A DNA stretch of 55,940 nucleotides from CAXBES01 sp963974915 (lineage in GTDB: Bacteria; Bacteroidota; Bacteroidia; Flavobacteriales; Flavobacteriaceae): the NCBI GenBank assembly GCA_963974915.1, contig CAXBES010000018.1, positions 1 to 55,940 of the forward strand, written 5' to 3'. This document shows positions 1 through 8,722 of the stretch, in pieces. How positions within the stretch are numbered: position 1 is the first letter of the stretch; each line of letters opens with the position of its first letter. A model generated the notes under the pieces. The model worked only from the letters and a program-made list of their open reading frames with translations, had not been told where the DNA came from and did not search any database. Made by a program: the position numbers and the translations under genes.

Positions 1-382
1 TAATCGAATTGAATCCCGTACCAGACAACGTCTGCGTCGGGATCTTCATCATTTTACGATCCTACCCTGAGATAGAAAAATTTATTTTTCGTAATCGAAT
101 TGAATCCCGTACCAGACAACGTCTGCGTCGGGATCTTCATCATTTTGCGATCCTACCCTGAGATAGAAAAATTTATTTTTCGTAATCGAATTGAATCCCG
201 CACCAGACAACGTCTGCGTCGGGATCTTGATCAAATTGCGATCCAACCCTGAGATAGAAAAATTTATTTTTCGTAATCGAATTGAATCCCGCACCAGACA
301 ACGTCTGCGTCGGGATCTTGATCAAATTACGATCCAACCCTGAGATAGAAAAATTTGTTTTTCGTAATCGAATTGAATCCCA
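1..382. repeat. 91-bp tandem repeat array (four full copies plus a stub)
   Basis: Copies begin at 1, 92, 183 and 274, and an 18-bp partial copy begins at 365, so the period is exactly 91 bp. The first copy sits at the window edge, so the array may extend leftwards. Each unit can form two hairpins. In copy 1 one has ATCCCG (13-18) pairing with CGGGAT (38-43) around an inner CAGAC/GTCTG stem with an AAC loop. The other is GAAAAAT (75-81) with ATTTTTC (84-90). Copies 1-2 share variants that differ from those in copies 3-4 (GTACC versus GCACC, TTCATCATTT versus TTGATCAAAT), while the TTACG/TTGCG variant follows a different pattern (copies 1 and 4 versus 2 and 3). Since 91 is not a multiple of three, the ORFs through the array are chance. 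Confidence 0.95.
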
Positions 383-426
383 TGATCATATCACGAAATT
401 CCTAATTGTGTTTTTCAAAGATCTGT

Positions 427-560
427 CACATCGAGTGGCACGCTTAGCGTGGTGTATCGAGATGTGGGCGTTCCCCACTCTTCGCTAGTCCGGTTTACCC
501 GCCGTAGCTCAAGTGGAGGCGGGCTATTCGTTTCAATTCCTCACTCGCAAACTCGTTGCG
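427..560. repeat. Cluster of short intergenic palindromes (REP-like)
   Basis: Several hairpins are packed between the tandem array and the first gene. CACATC (427-432) pairs with GATGTG (461-466) and encloses CACGC-TTA-GCGTG (439-451). GTGGG (464-468) pairs with CCCAC (474-478). CCCGCC (498-503) pairs with GGCGGG (518-523). CGCAA (546-550) pairs with TTGCG (556-560). No coding sequence with family features is visible here. The arrangement resembles repetitive extragenic palindromes, but copy number in the rest of the genome cannot be seen. Confidence 0.6.
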
Positions 561-589
561 GGATTTGCACTTCTATCCCTAACGCGACG

Positions 590-618
590 GCAAAGATACA
601 TTAAATACCTATCTTTGC
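590..618 (+). promoter_or_regulatory. Promoter -7 element inside a 9-bp inverted repeat
   Basis: TATCTTTG at 610-617 matches the Bacteroidota -7 consensus TAnnTTTG, 32 bp before the ATG at 650. It forms the right arm of a perfect inverted repeat, GCAAAGATA (590-598) and TATCTTTGC (610-618). The left arm is therefore a -7 element facing the other way. No clear -33 TTG lies at the usual distance. Confidence 0.5.
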
Positions 619-649
619 CCGTTTAAATAACCTTCAAAAAGTATTCCAA

Positions 650-1864
650 ATGCCTATCACCTTCGCAATCATAAAAGAACGTAAGAATCCGCCGGATCGT
701 CGTGTCGTTTTTTCACCTCAAAAGTGTCAGGAAGTCATACAAAAGTTTTCGGAAGCGAGGATTATCGTGGAAGCTTCAGATGTTCGGATCTTTCCCGATG
801 AAGCCTACCGCGAAGCGGGATTTGAGGTGAAGGAAGATGTTTCGGAAGCAGATGTTATGTTGGGAGTAAAAGAAGTACCTATAGAGGCACTTATTCCGAA
901 AAAAAAATACTTCTTCTTTAGCCATACCATAAAAAAACAACCCTATAACAGAAAATTGCTTCAGGCCATTCTCAATAACAAAATAGAACTCTACGACCAT
1001 GAAACCATTGTACGGGAAAATGGTGCGCGACTTATTGGATTTGGGCGATACGCCGGATTGGTTGGCGCGTATAACGCATTTAGAGCCCTGGGATTACGAG
1101 ATAAGTTATTCGAACTTCCAAAAGTAGAACACTTAAGGGATCTCGAAGCCGTTAAAGCAGAGTTAGATAAAATTACGCTGCCACAAGACCTGCGCATTAT
1201 TCTTTCAGGAACAGGGAAAGTTGCAAAAGGTGCAAAGGAGATTTTAGATCATCTCGAAATTCGCGAAGTACAGGATGACAATTACCTTTCCGAAGAATTT
1301 AAAGAACCTGTTTATTGCCTTATCGATGTAACCGAATACAATAAGCGAACCGATGGAAAGCCAATGGATAAGTACGAATTTTATAAAGATCCGTCGGAAT
1401 ATGAGAGTGATTTTATGAAATACGCTAAGGTGAGTGATATGTTTATAGCGGGGCATTTTTATGGGAATGGTGCGCCTTATCTTTTTACCCGCGAAGATGC
1501 GAGATCTAACGATTTTAATATTAATCTGGTAGCCGATATTTCCTGTGATGTCGATGGACCGGTGGCTTCCACTTTGAGGGCTTCAACCATAGCCGATCCG
1601 TTTTATGGATACGATCCACAATTGGAAAAAGAAACAAGTTTTAATGCTCCGGGTGCTATTACGGTCATGGCGGTAGATAATTTGCCCTGTGAATTACCAA
1701 ACGATGCCAGCAAAGGTTTTGGAACTATGTTCTTGGAAAATGTAATACCGGCATTTTTTAACGGAGATGAGAACGGTATTTTGGAACGAGCAAGAATGAC
1801 AACCTATAATGGAGAGCTAACGGAACGATATCGATATTTACAGGACTTTGTCGATGAAAATTGA
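650..1864 (+). CDS. AlaDH/LOR-SDH-family NAD(P)-dependent dehydrogenase (lysine-ketoglutarate-reductase-like)
   Basis: This 404-residue cytoplasmic protein has the alanine dehydrogenase/transhydrogenase N-terminal fold in the form seen in lysine-2-oxoglutarate reductases and saccharopine dehydrogenases. KEVP (74-77) and SHTIKKQPYN (91-100) lie in the N-terminal domain, and FGRYAGLVGAYNAFRALG (131-148) leads into the second domain. A Rossmann glycine stretch, SGTGKVAKGA, lies at about 186-195. Family members make or break the saccharopine-type C-N bond using NAD(P)H, but the substrate cannot be read from the sequence. The ATG at 650 follows a good -7 element. The gene stands alone, with palindromic repeats before it and about 150 bp to the next gene. 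A lysine-catabolic role is inference. Confidence 0.85.
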   Translation: MPITFAIIKERKNPPDRRVVFSPQKCQEVIQKFSEARIIVEASDVRIFPDEAYREAGFEVKEDVSEADVMLGVKEVPIEALIPKKKYFFFSHTIKKQPYNRKLLQAILNNKIELYDHETIVRENGARLIGFGRYAGLVGAYNAFRALGLRDKLFELPKVEHLRDLEAVKAELDKITLPQDLRIILSGTGKVAKGAKEILDHLEIREVQDDNYLSEEFKEPVYCLIDVTEYNKRTDGKPMDKYEFYKDPSEYESDFMKYAKVSDMFIAGHFYGNGAPYLFTREDARSNDFNINLVADISCDVDGPVASTLRASTIADPFYGYDPQLEKETSFNAPGAITVMAVDNLPCELPNDASKGFGTMFLENVIPAFFNGDENGILERARMTTYNGELTERYRYLQDFVDEN

Positions 1865-2015
1865 TTATGTAGTAAGAAAATACTTATAAGTAAATAAAAA
1901 TAGTTGTTTTTTAACGATTATAATTGCTGATTATCGAAAAAATTAAGATAATTCCTACTAAAATTTTGAAACTTAGGTATAAAAGACTAGAATTGTTATA
2001 GTTAAATAGTACCTC

Positions 2016-2600
2016 ATGAAAAAACTAGCCCCGTTTTTGGTATTTTTATTCATAGGAATAAGTGCCTCTTCTCAAGTTGGAGTCAATACAACCGAACCAA
2101 CAAGTACCTTAGATGTTAATGGAACAATCCGTGTTCGCGGAGTAAAAAATTCGAATAGCATTGCTCAACGTATCGTAGGGATCGATGATCAGGGAAACTT
2201 TGTTGAAGTAGAGGTTGAAGATAACCTGATCTTAGAAAATAATACAATTAGAGCTGTAGATCGAACCTCGAAAATTGGGGATGTCTTTACTCTCGGCTTG
2301 CCTATTATTGATAACTTAGACTTAGTTATTTTACCCGGAGAACCAAACAGAGATAAGCCTGTACTTAGATTATTTAGTCCGCTGGGTGATATGATTCTTA
2401 CCGGATTGAGACCCGGAACAGATGGACAGATGGTGTATCTATATCCGTCGAGTGGTGATCTAACGATTATTCCAAATAGTATTCTATCTCTCTTTGGAAA
2501 CCGAATTGAAAGCAATAACAATACTGTTATTCCAAGATATAGTATGGTGCGCCTTATCTACGATGCATCAAGATCTAAGTGGATTATAATGGATAATTAA
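2016..2600 (+). CDS. Secreted protein of unknown function
   Basis: The 194-residue product begins with a signal peptide (MKKLAPFLVFLFIGISASSQ). A short motif typical of flavobacterial surface proteins follows, with VGVNTTEPTSTLDVNGTI at about 22-39. This motif also occurs at the head of tail-fibre or adhesin-like proteins, but no chaperone domain or T9SS sorting domain follows. The rest is rich in Asn, Ile and Leu, which suggests a compact beta-rich exported protein. No enzyme motif is visible. A strong terminator follows at 2632-2668, so it is probably a single-gene unit. It is not recognised as a named family. Confidence 0.75.
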   Translation: MKKLAPFLVFLFIGISASSQVGVNTTEPTSTLDVNGTIRVRGVKNSNSIAQRIVGIDDQGNFVEVEVEDNLILENNTIRAVDRTSKIGDVFTLGLPIIDNLDLVILPGEPNRDKPVLRLFSPLGDMILTGLRPGTDGQMVYLYPSSGDLTIIPNSILSLFGNRIESNNNTVIPRYSMVRLIYDASRSKWIIMDN

Positions 2601-2631
2601 TAATGATCTAAATATCTCATGATATTTAAGT

Positions 2632-2668
2632 AAAAAAAAGCTCCGTAAGATTTACGGAGCTTTTTTAT
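2632..2668 (+). terminator. Rho-independent terminator
   Basis: GCTCCGTAA (2640-2648) pairs perfectly with TTACGGAGC (2652-2660) across a 3-nt loop. An A-run precedes it and a T-run follows, so it could also act in the other direction. It ends the secreted-protein gene. The rest of 2669-2923 shows no gene or clear structure. Confidence 0.9.
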
Positions 2669-2923
2669 TTATAGTATTGTTGACAATAAAAGCAGAAATA
2701 CTCTTATTACCATAGTAGTGTTTCAATTAATATCCACCTATCGGCTTCTTTCCAACTGTCTCGCTCAATGTAACTAGAACGGTAGCGCGTTTCTTCATTG
2801 CACCTATCTACATCAATAAATTACAGAATCCAAATGCAATTTGTTTAATAATCATTGGAGTGAGTGTGGGAACAAATGATATGCGAAGATAATTACAGCT
2901 AGGTGATGTATATCCAGTGAAAT

Positions 2924-5164
2924 TTAAAGCATCTCTTTCTTTGCTGCATTCATATGTTTTAAAATCGTAGCAATAAACTCTTCATTTTTGTACGGCTTAA
3001 TGATAAAATCGTTCATTAATGCCGCAGAGTTATCCTCTGTAACCTTCTCCAATTCTACCGCCGTAAGCGCGACTATTGGGATCTCAGAGTCGAACATACG
3101 AATTTGTTCGGTGGCTTCAAACCCATTCATCTCGGGCATGTGAATGTCCATTAAAATAAGGTCTAATGTTTCTTCCTTTGCAAATTTTATGGCATCAGGT
3201 CCATTTCCGGCAACGATTACCGTTGCTCCGTACATTTTTAAAACCTTAGAAGTTACGATCTGGTTAATTTTATTGTCATCGACCACCAAAATATTCTTGT
3301 CGGTAAGAGAAGTTGAGTCAAGTTCTTCAGTGTCATCTTCTTCATAAATAGAATTATCCACTAAAACTTCGTAGTTAATAGAAAACTTCACCGTTGTGCC
3401 CCGATCTATTTCACTTTCAATTTCAATTTCTGATCCCTGAACTTCAAGTATTTTCTTAACGATAGGAAGTCCTAATCCGGCACCTCTGTAATCATCACTT
3501 ATTCCGGTTTGTGTAAACTCGTTAAAAATATGTTTTTGTTTTTCCGAAGAAATTCCTATTCCATTGTCACTAATAGTGAAATTTAAACATACCTGACCAT
3601 CTACAGTATCTGTTCGGGTCACCCCAATTTCGATAAGACCATTTTGAGTGAATTTTGAGGAATTCCCCACTACATTGATAAGTACCTGAGTTAATTTTAC
3701 ATCGTCCCCAATAAGTAGGGAAGGAACATTGCTCGCCACAGACACCCGATATTCGTTCGGATTTTCGGGATTAATATATTTAGAAGATTGCACCACATTA
3801 TCGATCAGTTTCCGAACATCGAATTTGGATCGTTTTAGCTTATCTTTTTTAGATGAATCAATATTAGTAAGTTGTAATACATTATTTATTAGCGATAGAA
3901 GATAGTTAGCCGAAAATTTTAAGGAGCTGAGGTTTTCTTCAAAGTTCTTTCGCTTCTTGTCTTTCATTAAAATTGAAGAGATTCCTATAATTCCATACAT
4001 TGGAGTTCGCAATTCATGGGTAATATTGGAGAACAAAATGCTCTTTGCCTTTGCCAATTCCTCACTTCTTTCTTTCGCGGCGAGATATTGCTTGTTCTTG
4101 ACCCGCAAATCGGCAAGTAACTTTTTTCTTCGCAGGTAAGACCTTAAAAGAAAAATGCCAAAAACCAATAAGATCGCCCCCGCGATCTTCACCCAGAAAA
4201 TGGTAGTCTCCCTCTTAGTAGTTTCCTTGTTTATTTCATTCTGAAGCGTTTTCGCCTTTAATTCCTGTTCATACTGATTTAACTTAAATCGTGCGGTTAC
4301 CGATTCTATCGCTTCAATCTTATCGGTTTTATACTTCTCTACCTTTAATTCATCAGCTTTCAGGCTGTATTCGTAGGCAGCGGCATAATTACCTAGAGCG
4401 GCTTCTGCTTTTGCGTAATACTCATAACTATCAATTAACGGATCGTTATAATCTACCTGAGTTAAAACTTCGATGCATTTATCTAAGAATGTTTTGGCTT
4501 CTCGTGGTCGATCCTTAAGAAGTGCTAATTTTCCGTTGTTAAGATTGGCAACAGCTTTGTAAATAATATTTAAAGAATCATTTATATAGCTATTGGTCTC
4601 ATTTACATAAAACTCTGCCTTATCAAGATCTTCACGGTTTAAATAGAGTTCGGCAATATTATAATTCAGGATAAATAAATGGATAGGGTCATTTTTTATC
4701 TTTGCGATGGGTAGTGTTTCGGTATAAATTCTAATTGCAGGTTCGCTTATCTCCTGCACTGCGTAGAAATTTCCCAGGTCAATTCTGGAAGTAATAATGC
4801 TAGAGGTATCTCGTAGTTTTTCGGCTTCCAAGATCGTAGCCGAGAAAATCTGTTTGGCTTTTAAGGTATCTTCAATTTGAAGAAATGCATTTCCAATTAA
4901 ACTTGAAACAGCAAAAATAGACGCAGTATCCTTTATTTTTCTCGCCTTCTTTAAAGTGTTTTCGCCAACCTCAATGGCAATATCCCAATTGTTTTGATAG
5001 AATTGATTTCTTGTTAACCGAACCAAGCTGTCAACCTCCTCCCTGGCCCTTTGCTGGTCAATAAGTTGAGCATCCTCACTTATCTTATCACTTTCGGATT
5101 GGGAAAAAGCAGAAATACTTGTCAATAAGCAACATTGCAATAATATTAAGGTGCCGACTTTCAA
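2924..5164 (-). CDS. Hybrid sensor histidine kinase with periplasmic TPR domain
   Basis: The 746-residue product has, in order, a signal peptide (1-22), a helical TPR-like sensor region (about 40-300), one membrane helix (322-341), a short coiled linker, a HisKA domain with phosphoacceptor H383 in THELRTP, and an HATPase domain with an N-box (NSSKFT near 501), DNGIGIS (533-539) and GAGLGLPIVKK (561-571). A C-terminal receiver domain has D629/D630, phosphoacceptor D673 in LMDIHMP and K723 in IIKPYK. All phosphotransfer residues are present. No HPt domain, response regulator or DNA-binding domain is adjacent, so the output partner is elsewhere. The TPR-type sensor suggests detection of a peptide or protein in the periplasm, which is inference. 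Confidence 0.93.
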   Translation of the reverse strand: MKVGTLILLQCCLLTSISAFSQSESDKISEDAQLIDQQRAREEVDSLVRLTRNQFYQNNWDIAIEVGENTLKKARKIKDTASIFAVSSLIGNAFLQIEDTLKAKQIFSATILEAEKLRDTSSIITSRIDLGNFYAVQEISEPAIRIYTETLPIAKIKNDPIHLFILNYNIAELYLNREDLDKAEFYVNETNSYINDSLNIIYKAVANLNNGKLALLKDRPREAKTFLDKCIEVLTQVDYNDPLIDSYEYYAKAEAALGNYAAAYEYSLKADELKVEKYKTDKIEAIESVTARFKLNQYEQELKAKTLQNEINKETTKRETTIFWVKIAGAILLVFGIFLLRSYLRRKKLLADLRVKNKQYLAAKERSEELAKAKSILFSNITHELRTPMYGIIGISSILMKDKKRKNFEENLSSLKFSANYLLSLINNVLQLTNIDSSKKDKLKRSKFDVRKLIDNVVQSSKYINPENPNEYRVSVASNVPSLLIGDDVKLTQVLINVVGNSSKFTQNGLIEIGVTRTDTVDGQVCLNFTISDNGIGISSEKQKHIFNEFTQTGISDDYRGAGLGLPIVKKILEVQGSEIEIESEIDRGTTVKFSINYEVLVDNSIYEEDDTEELDSTSLTDKNILVVDDNKINQIVTSKVLKMYGATVIVAGNGPDAIKFAKEETLDLILMDIHMPEMNGFEATEQIRMFDSEIPIVALTAVELEKVTEDNSAALMNDFIIKPYKNEEFIATILKHMNAAKKEML

Positions 5165-5431
5165 AGGGTAGTTTTCAGTTAAATCATAAATATAGATAAA
5201 TTTCTCATATTCCCTGATGCTAATGGGTAACTAATAAAGCTGAAATTCCTTTTCTTTTCTTATATAATGGGTCACCACAGAGGTTGGCGGGATTAGAATT
5301 CATTTTTAAATCAGTCGCGACTACTACAGACCAATGTAACTCAACACCCGTAAATGTTAAGAATTTCATAAAAGATTCTCATATTTGTACTGTGATTAGA
5401 ATTCGCCATTTTTTGATAATTAAACCATTTT

Positions 5432-6247
5432 ATGAATTCTCAAATAGAAAATCATCAAACAGCCTTAGTTACCGGTGCCGCCTCGGGATTAGGATTGGAA
5501 CTCGCACGACTTTTAGCTCAAGACAAGTATGAACTTATTTTAGTTGATATTGACGAGAATAAATTAGCTCAAACCAAGAGTGACCTTCAGGAGAAATTTG
5601 GAATTAAAGTCAGTATTATTGCTCAGGATCTAAGTGAGAGTAATGCTGCAGCCCTGGTTTTTGATGCCATTGGGGGCAAACAAATTGACATACTTGTAAA
5701 TAATGCGGGTTTCGGGATTTTCGGGACTTTTAGTAATACAGATTGGGAACGGGAATCGCAGATGTTAAACCTTCATATTATCACCACCACGCATTTAACT
5801 AAATTGGTGTTAAATGGAATGGTTGATAGAGGCTTCGGAAAGATCTTAAATATGTCATCTCTCGCTGCATTTCAGCCGGGACCACTTATGTCACTTTATT
5901 ACGCTTCAAAGGCTTATATTCTTTTCTTTTCCGAAGCGATCGCAAACGAGTTAAAGGATACAGGGGTTACGGTTACCGTCTTATGCCCCGGACAAACCAA
6001 TACGAGTTTTCAGGAGGTTGTTTCAGAAAGTGTCATTTCAGAAGGAAATTGTTCTGAAAACAAGATCAGTTTTAATATGGGTTGCCCTAAAGATGTAGCC
6101 AAATATGGCTACGAGGCTATGCAAAAAGGTAAAACCGTTGCTATTCCGGGAACGATCAATAAATTCCTCTCGAAACTACCTCGGTTCGTTTCCCGTAAAA
6201 CAGCGACAGCAGTGATTCGAAGAATTCAGGAGAAAAATAGATCCTAA
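5432..6247 (+). CDS. SDR-family NAD(P)-dependent oxidoreductase
   Basis: The 271-residue classical short-chain dehydrogenase has the cofactor motif TGAASGLG (14-21), acidic residues after beta-2 (D39, D41) that favour NAD(H), NNAG (90-93), serines at 142-143, and the catalytic pair Y156 and K160 in YYASK. A C-terminal segment with several basic residues follows, as in DltE/YqjQ-like members that act on lipid or keto substrates. The substrate is unknown. It is transcribed away from the kinase and meets the DUF3857 gene tail to tail with a 1-bp gap. The 5' region (5165-5431) contains a 10-bp palindrome, AGTCGCGACT (5313-5322), but no clear promoter. Confidence 0.9.
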   Translation: MNSQIENHQTALVTGAASGLGLELARLLAQDKYELILVDIDENKLAQTKSDLQEKFGIKVSIIAQDLSESNAAALVFDAIGGKQIDILVNNAGFGIFGTFSNTDWERESQMLNLHIITTTHLTKLVLNGMVDRGFGKILNMSSLAAFQPGPLMSLYYASKAYILFFSEAIANELKDTGVTVTVLCPGQTNTSFQEVVSESVISEGNCSENKISFNMGCPKDVAKYGYEAMQKGKTVAIPGTINKFLSKLPRFVSRKTATAVIRRIQEKNRS

Positions 6248-6248
6248 A

Positions 6249-8213
6249 TTATGTCTTCTCCAATATAATAGGTTCCTTAGTTTGAAGGGTAATCATTTTA
6301 TCGAAAAACTCTTTTAAACTGATGTATGCCTCCGGACCAAAACGATGATCGTTTAGCTTTAAAGTAAATCGAAGACCCACTTTACCATTCGTATCGCTAT
6401 ATACTACAGAGCATTCGCCCGAATCCTGAGGTAATTTCATAATTTTACTGCTTGGAAGCTCCTTAACGGTGTATAAATCGTTGAGATCTAAAGACATCAT
6501 ATACGTAAGACTAATAGGGAAGCCAAATTCTACGGGATAATTACGTTCTTCTAACTTAAATGGATTTTCGGAGAAATAGGTTTCCATAAAAAACGGATAT
6601 AAATAAACTTGATTTGTAACCGATTCGGGCTCAAAAGCAACCTGAAAGTTCTCTTTTAAAGGTTCTTCCAGATCGCTTAAATTCTCAACTTTATAATCGC
6701 TAATTGAGAGTCCGATAGCCATTTTCTGCTTGTCTGCCACGTAATCAGATTCACCTTTATTCCCATATTCATTTCTCGTGTTCACGGCAATATACCCGGT
6801 ACTTACTTCTTGTACCTTTCCCGAGATCACAAAATTTTCGCCCAGACTTAATTGCGAATTGCTGTAGTAAACATTTTTCGTATTCGGTTCTATTGGATGC
6901 CAGTAGCTTCCATTTTTAAAGTCCATGACGCGCCCTTTAATATTTAAGGCTCGAAAAGGTATTATTCCAAACGGATTTAATTTATTAGTGGCATCGAGAA
7001 GATATTCTGAATCCCCGATCTTCAAAAAACCGATGGCGTAGTTAAAATCTGTGTAAACCGGATACGCCTCTCTAGGTAAGCCGTGTTCTCTGGTTGACAG
7101 AAGCATGATCTTTGCATCTAAATTAGCAGCTTCCATTGCGTTTAGCATGGCTAAATTTATTTCAGAATTATTTCCCGACTTTTCTTCAAAGGCTTCTTTT
7201 ACTCTAATATCACTAAAAATTCGGTAGTACCCGTTCCAGGTGAAATGATCTTGTATAAAATAATACACGGCTTTGGCTCGCTCCAGATCATCTGAAATAT
7301 TTAAGATGGAAGGAGGAAGTTTATCCTTAAAGTAGTTTTGGTATTTTAACTGCCTTCCCATGTCTTTATCGAAGCGAAAAAATTTATCTACATCATCCCA
7401 ATCCTTAGCTAAATTAGTGGTATTCCCGTCGAAGGCGATGTGTTTTATAAGCTCAAAATCTACTCTGGATAAGTAGTTTTGGGGAGAGAGCATATATTTT
7501 TCCACTTTAAATGCAGGCATGTCTTTCATCATATAAACCGAAACCTCGCAATCTGCCGAAACTTCATATCCGGGAATTGAAAAGCAATGCTTTTTTAGAG
7601 ATACATCATTGTAATCCAGTTTTTTATTACCAATTAATGAGCGTCTATATACGTAGTTCCCCGGAATCTCAGTCACAAATTCGCTGTACATTACCGGTAA
7701 CTCACCCTGAAATGACCAACCTCCAAAATCGGCAAAATGACCGGTTTCAATTCTGTAAGTATATTCTAGCACACTGCCATCCTTAATGTTTGGGAATGTG
7801 AATTTTTTAATGGTATAATTCTGACCTTCGTCTGCATCAAAAATGTCTTCACTTTTCACATAAGTCTGATGTTTTCCATTATGTGTTATCGCTTTTAAAT
7901 GTGTGATCTTGTCACTGTTGTTCTTTTCACTGTAATACGGAATCTCGACTACGGCATGATCAAAGTTTTTCGCGTCGATCACCTTGGTTTTTATATGAAC
8001 TTCTTTAATCAGTTTTACAAAATCTCCAACAAGATCTACATAATATCGTCCTCTTTCGTAAAGCACTACTCCTGAAGCTTCAGGGTCTTTTTGATACGAA
8101 GTCATAGATAATTCTTGTTGTGACGGTTTACTGAACTCCGGTGGCGGGATCACTTGTGCAAAACCGGTGACTGAAAGGAGTAGAGAAAATGCTAGAGCTG
8201 AGAATAATTTCAT
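6249..8213 (-). CDS. DUF3857 / transglutaminase-fold exported protein
   Basis: The ATG at 8213 is chosen because the protein then begins with a clean signal peptide (MKLFSALAFSLLLSVTGFAQ). An in-frame ATG at 8237 would add eight residues ahead of it. The 654-residue product has an N-terminal DUF3857 beta domain followed by a transglutaminase-like core and a C-terminal DUF2569/3858-type beta region. At the expected catalytic cysteine the sequence reads SGNNSEINLAML, so the Cys appears to be missing, as in other non-catalytic members of this group. A periplasmic or surface binding role is more likely than peptide cross-linking. The DUF2809 gene lies 58 bp upstream on the same strand. Confidence 0.85.
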   Translation of the reverse strand: MKLFSALAFSLLLSVTGFAQVIPPPEFSKPSQQELSMTSYQKDPEASGVVLYERGRYYVDLVGDFVKLIKEVHIKTKVIDAKNFDHAVVEIPYYSEKNNSDKITHLKAITHNGKHQTYVKSEDIFDADEGQNYTIKKFTFPNIKDGSVLEYTYRIETGHFADFGGWSFQGELPVMYSEFVTEIPGNYVYRRSLIGNKKLDYNDVSLKKHCFSIPGYEVSADCEVSVYMMKDMPAFKVEKYMLSPQNYLSRVDFELIKHIAFDGNTTNLAKDWDDVDKFFRFDKDMGRQLKYQNYFKDKLPPSILNISDDLERAKAVYYFIQDHFTWNGYYRIFSDIRVKEAFEEKSGNNSEINLAMLNAMEAANLDAKIMLLSTREHGLPREAYPVYTDFNYAIGFLKIGDSEYLLDATNKLNPFGIIPFRALNIKGRVMDFKNGSYWHPIEPNTKNVYYSNSQLSLGENFVISGKVQEVSTGYIAVNTRNEYGNKGESDYVADKQKMAIGLSISDYKVENLSDLEEPLKENFQVAFEPESVTNQVYLYPFFMETYFSENPFKLEERNYPVEFGFPISLTYMMSLDLNDLYTVKELPSSKIMKLPQDSGECSVVYSDTNGKVGLRFTLKLNDHRFGPEAYISLKEFFDKMITLQTKEPIILEKT

Positions 8214-8271
8214 GTTTTCTATTTGAATTGGACGCAAAATAGGAAAATATTATTTCTTCTGAAGTGTAAGA

Positions 8272-8631
8272 TCACCTCTTTTTTATTGGGAAGAATTTTA
8301 CGGAAATGATGATGGTAATGTAGCCAATCGTGTAGGCTACAAGATCCCAAATTGAAAAGGTTGTACCAATAATAATTCTCAAAACACTTGATCTAATTTC
8401 TAATACTTCGGTTATTGAAAAATACTGAAGCATCTCCACAAAAAAAGCAAATAACAAGACATATAGTGCAATTTTTTCCGAAGAAATAGAAATAAAAAAT
8501 TTCAGAAGACAATATAGTAATGGAACCACTAGTACATCTCCAATAAAATAGCGAATAAAGGGATGGAAATGAAAATAGGCGATCGCAATCTCTATGATGA
8601 GTAGAATTATGAATAATGTTATGTATTTCAT
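8272..8631 (-). CDS. DUF2809 family membrane protein
   Basis: This 119-residue, very hydrophobic protein has about four membrane helices. It carries features of the DUF2809 family: RYFIGDVLVVPLLY near the start of helix 2, FFVEMLQYF in helix 3, and TFSIWDLVAYTIGY before the last helix. Family function is not known. It sits 91 bp downstream of creD on the same strand and 58 bp upstream of the DUF3857 gene, so co-transcription with either is possible. Confidence 0.85.
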   Translation of the reverse strand: MKYITLFIILLIIEIAIAYFHFHPFIRYFIGDVLVVPLLYCLLKFFISISSEKIALYVLLFAFFVEMLQYFSITEVLEIRSSVLRIIIGTTFSIWDLVAYTIGYITIIISVKFFPIKKR

Positions 8632-8722
8632 GATTTTGAATTAAAAGTAGGTTCAAGGAAGAGGGAAGCAGGAAGCCTAATGAATTTACCTTTTTAGACT
8701 CCCAACTTCCGGTTTCCAACTG

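Noticed and set aside
1..382. CRISPR array
   Set aside because: Repeats are directly joined, without unique spacers, and no cas genes are near.
82..488. ORFs on both strands across the 91-bp array
   Set aside because: They are produced by repeated non-coding DNA. The 91-bp period shifts the frame in every copy and no protein family is recognisable.
2016..2600. Prophage remnant suggested by tail-fibre-like motifs here and at 31385-31849
   Set aside because: Both proteins have signal peptides, stand alone and lack phage neighbours. Such motifs are common in flavobacterial surface proteins.
5284..5532. Small ORF overlapping the SDR gene start
   Set aside because: It lies in another frame, overlaps the real start by 101 bp and has no family features.
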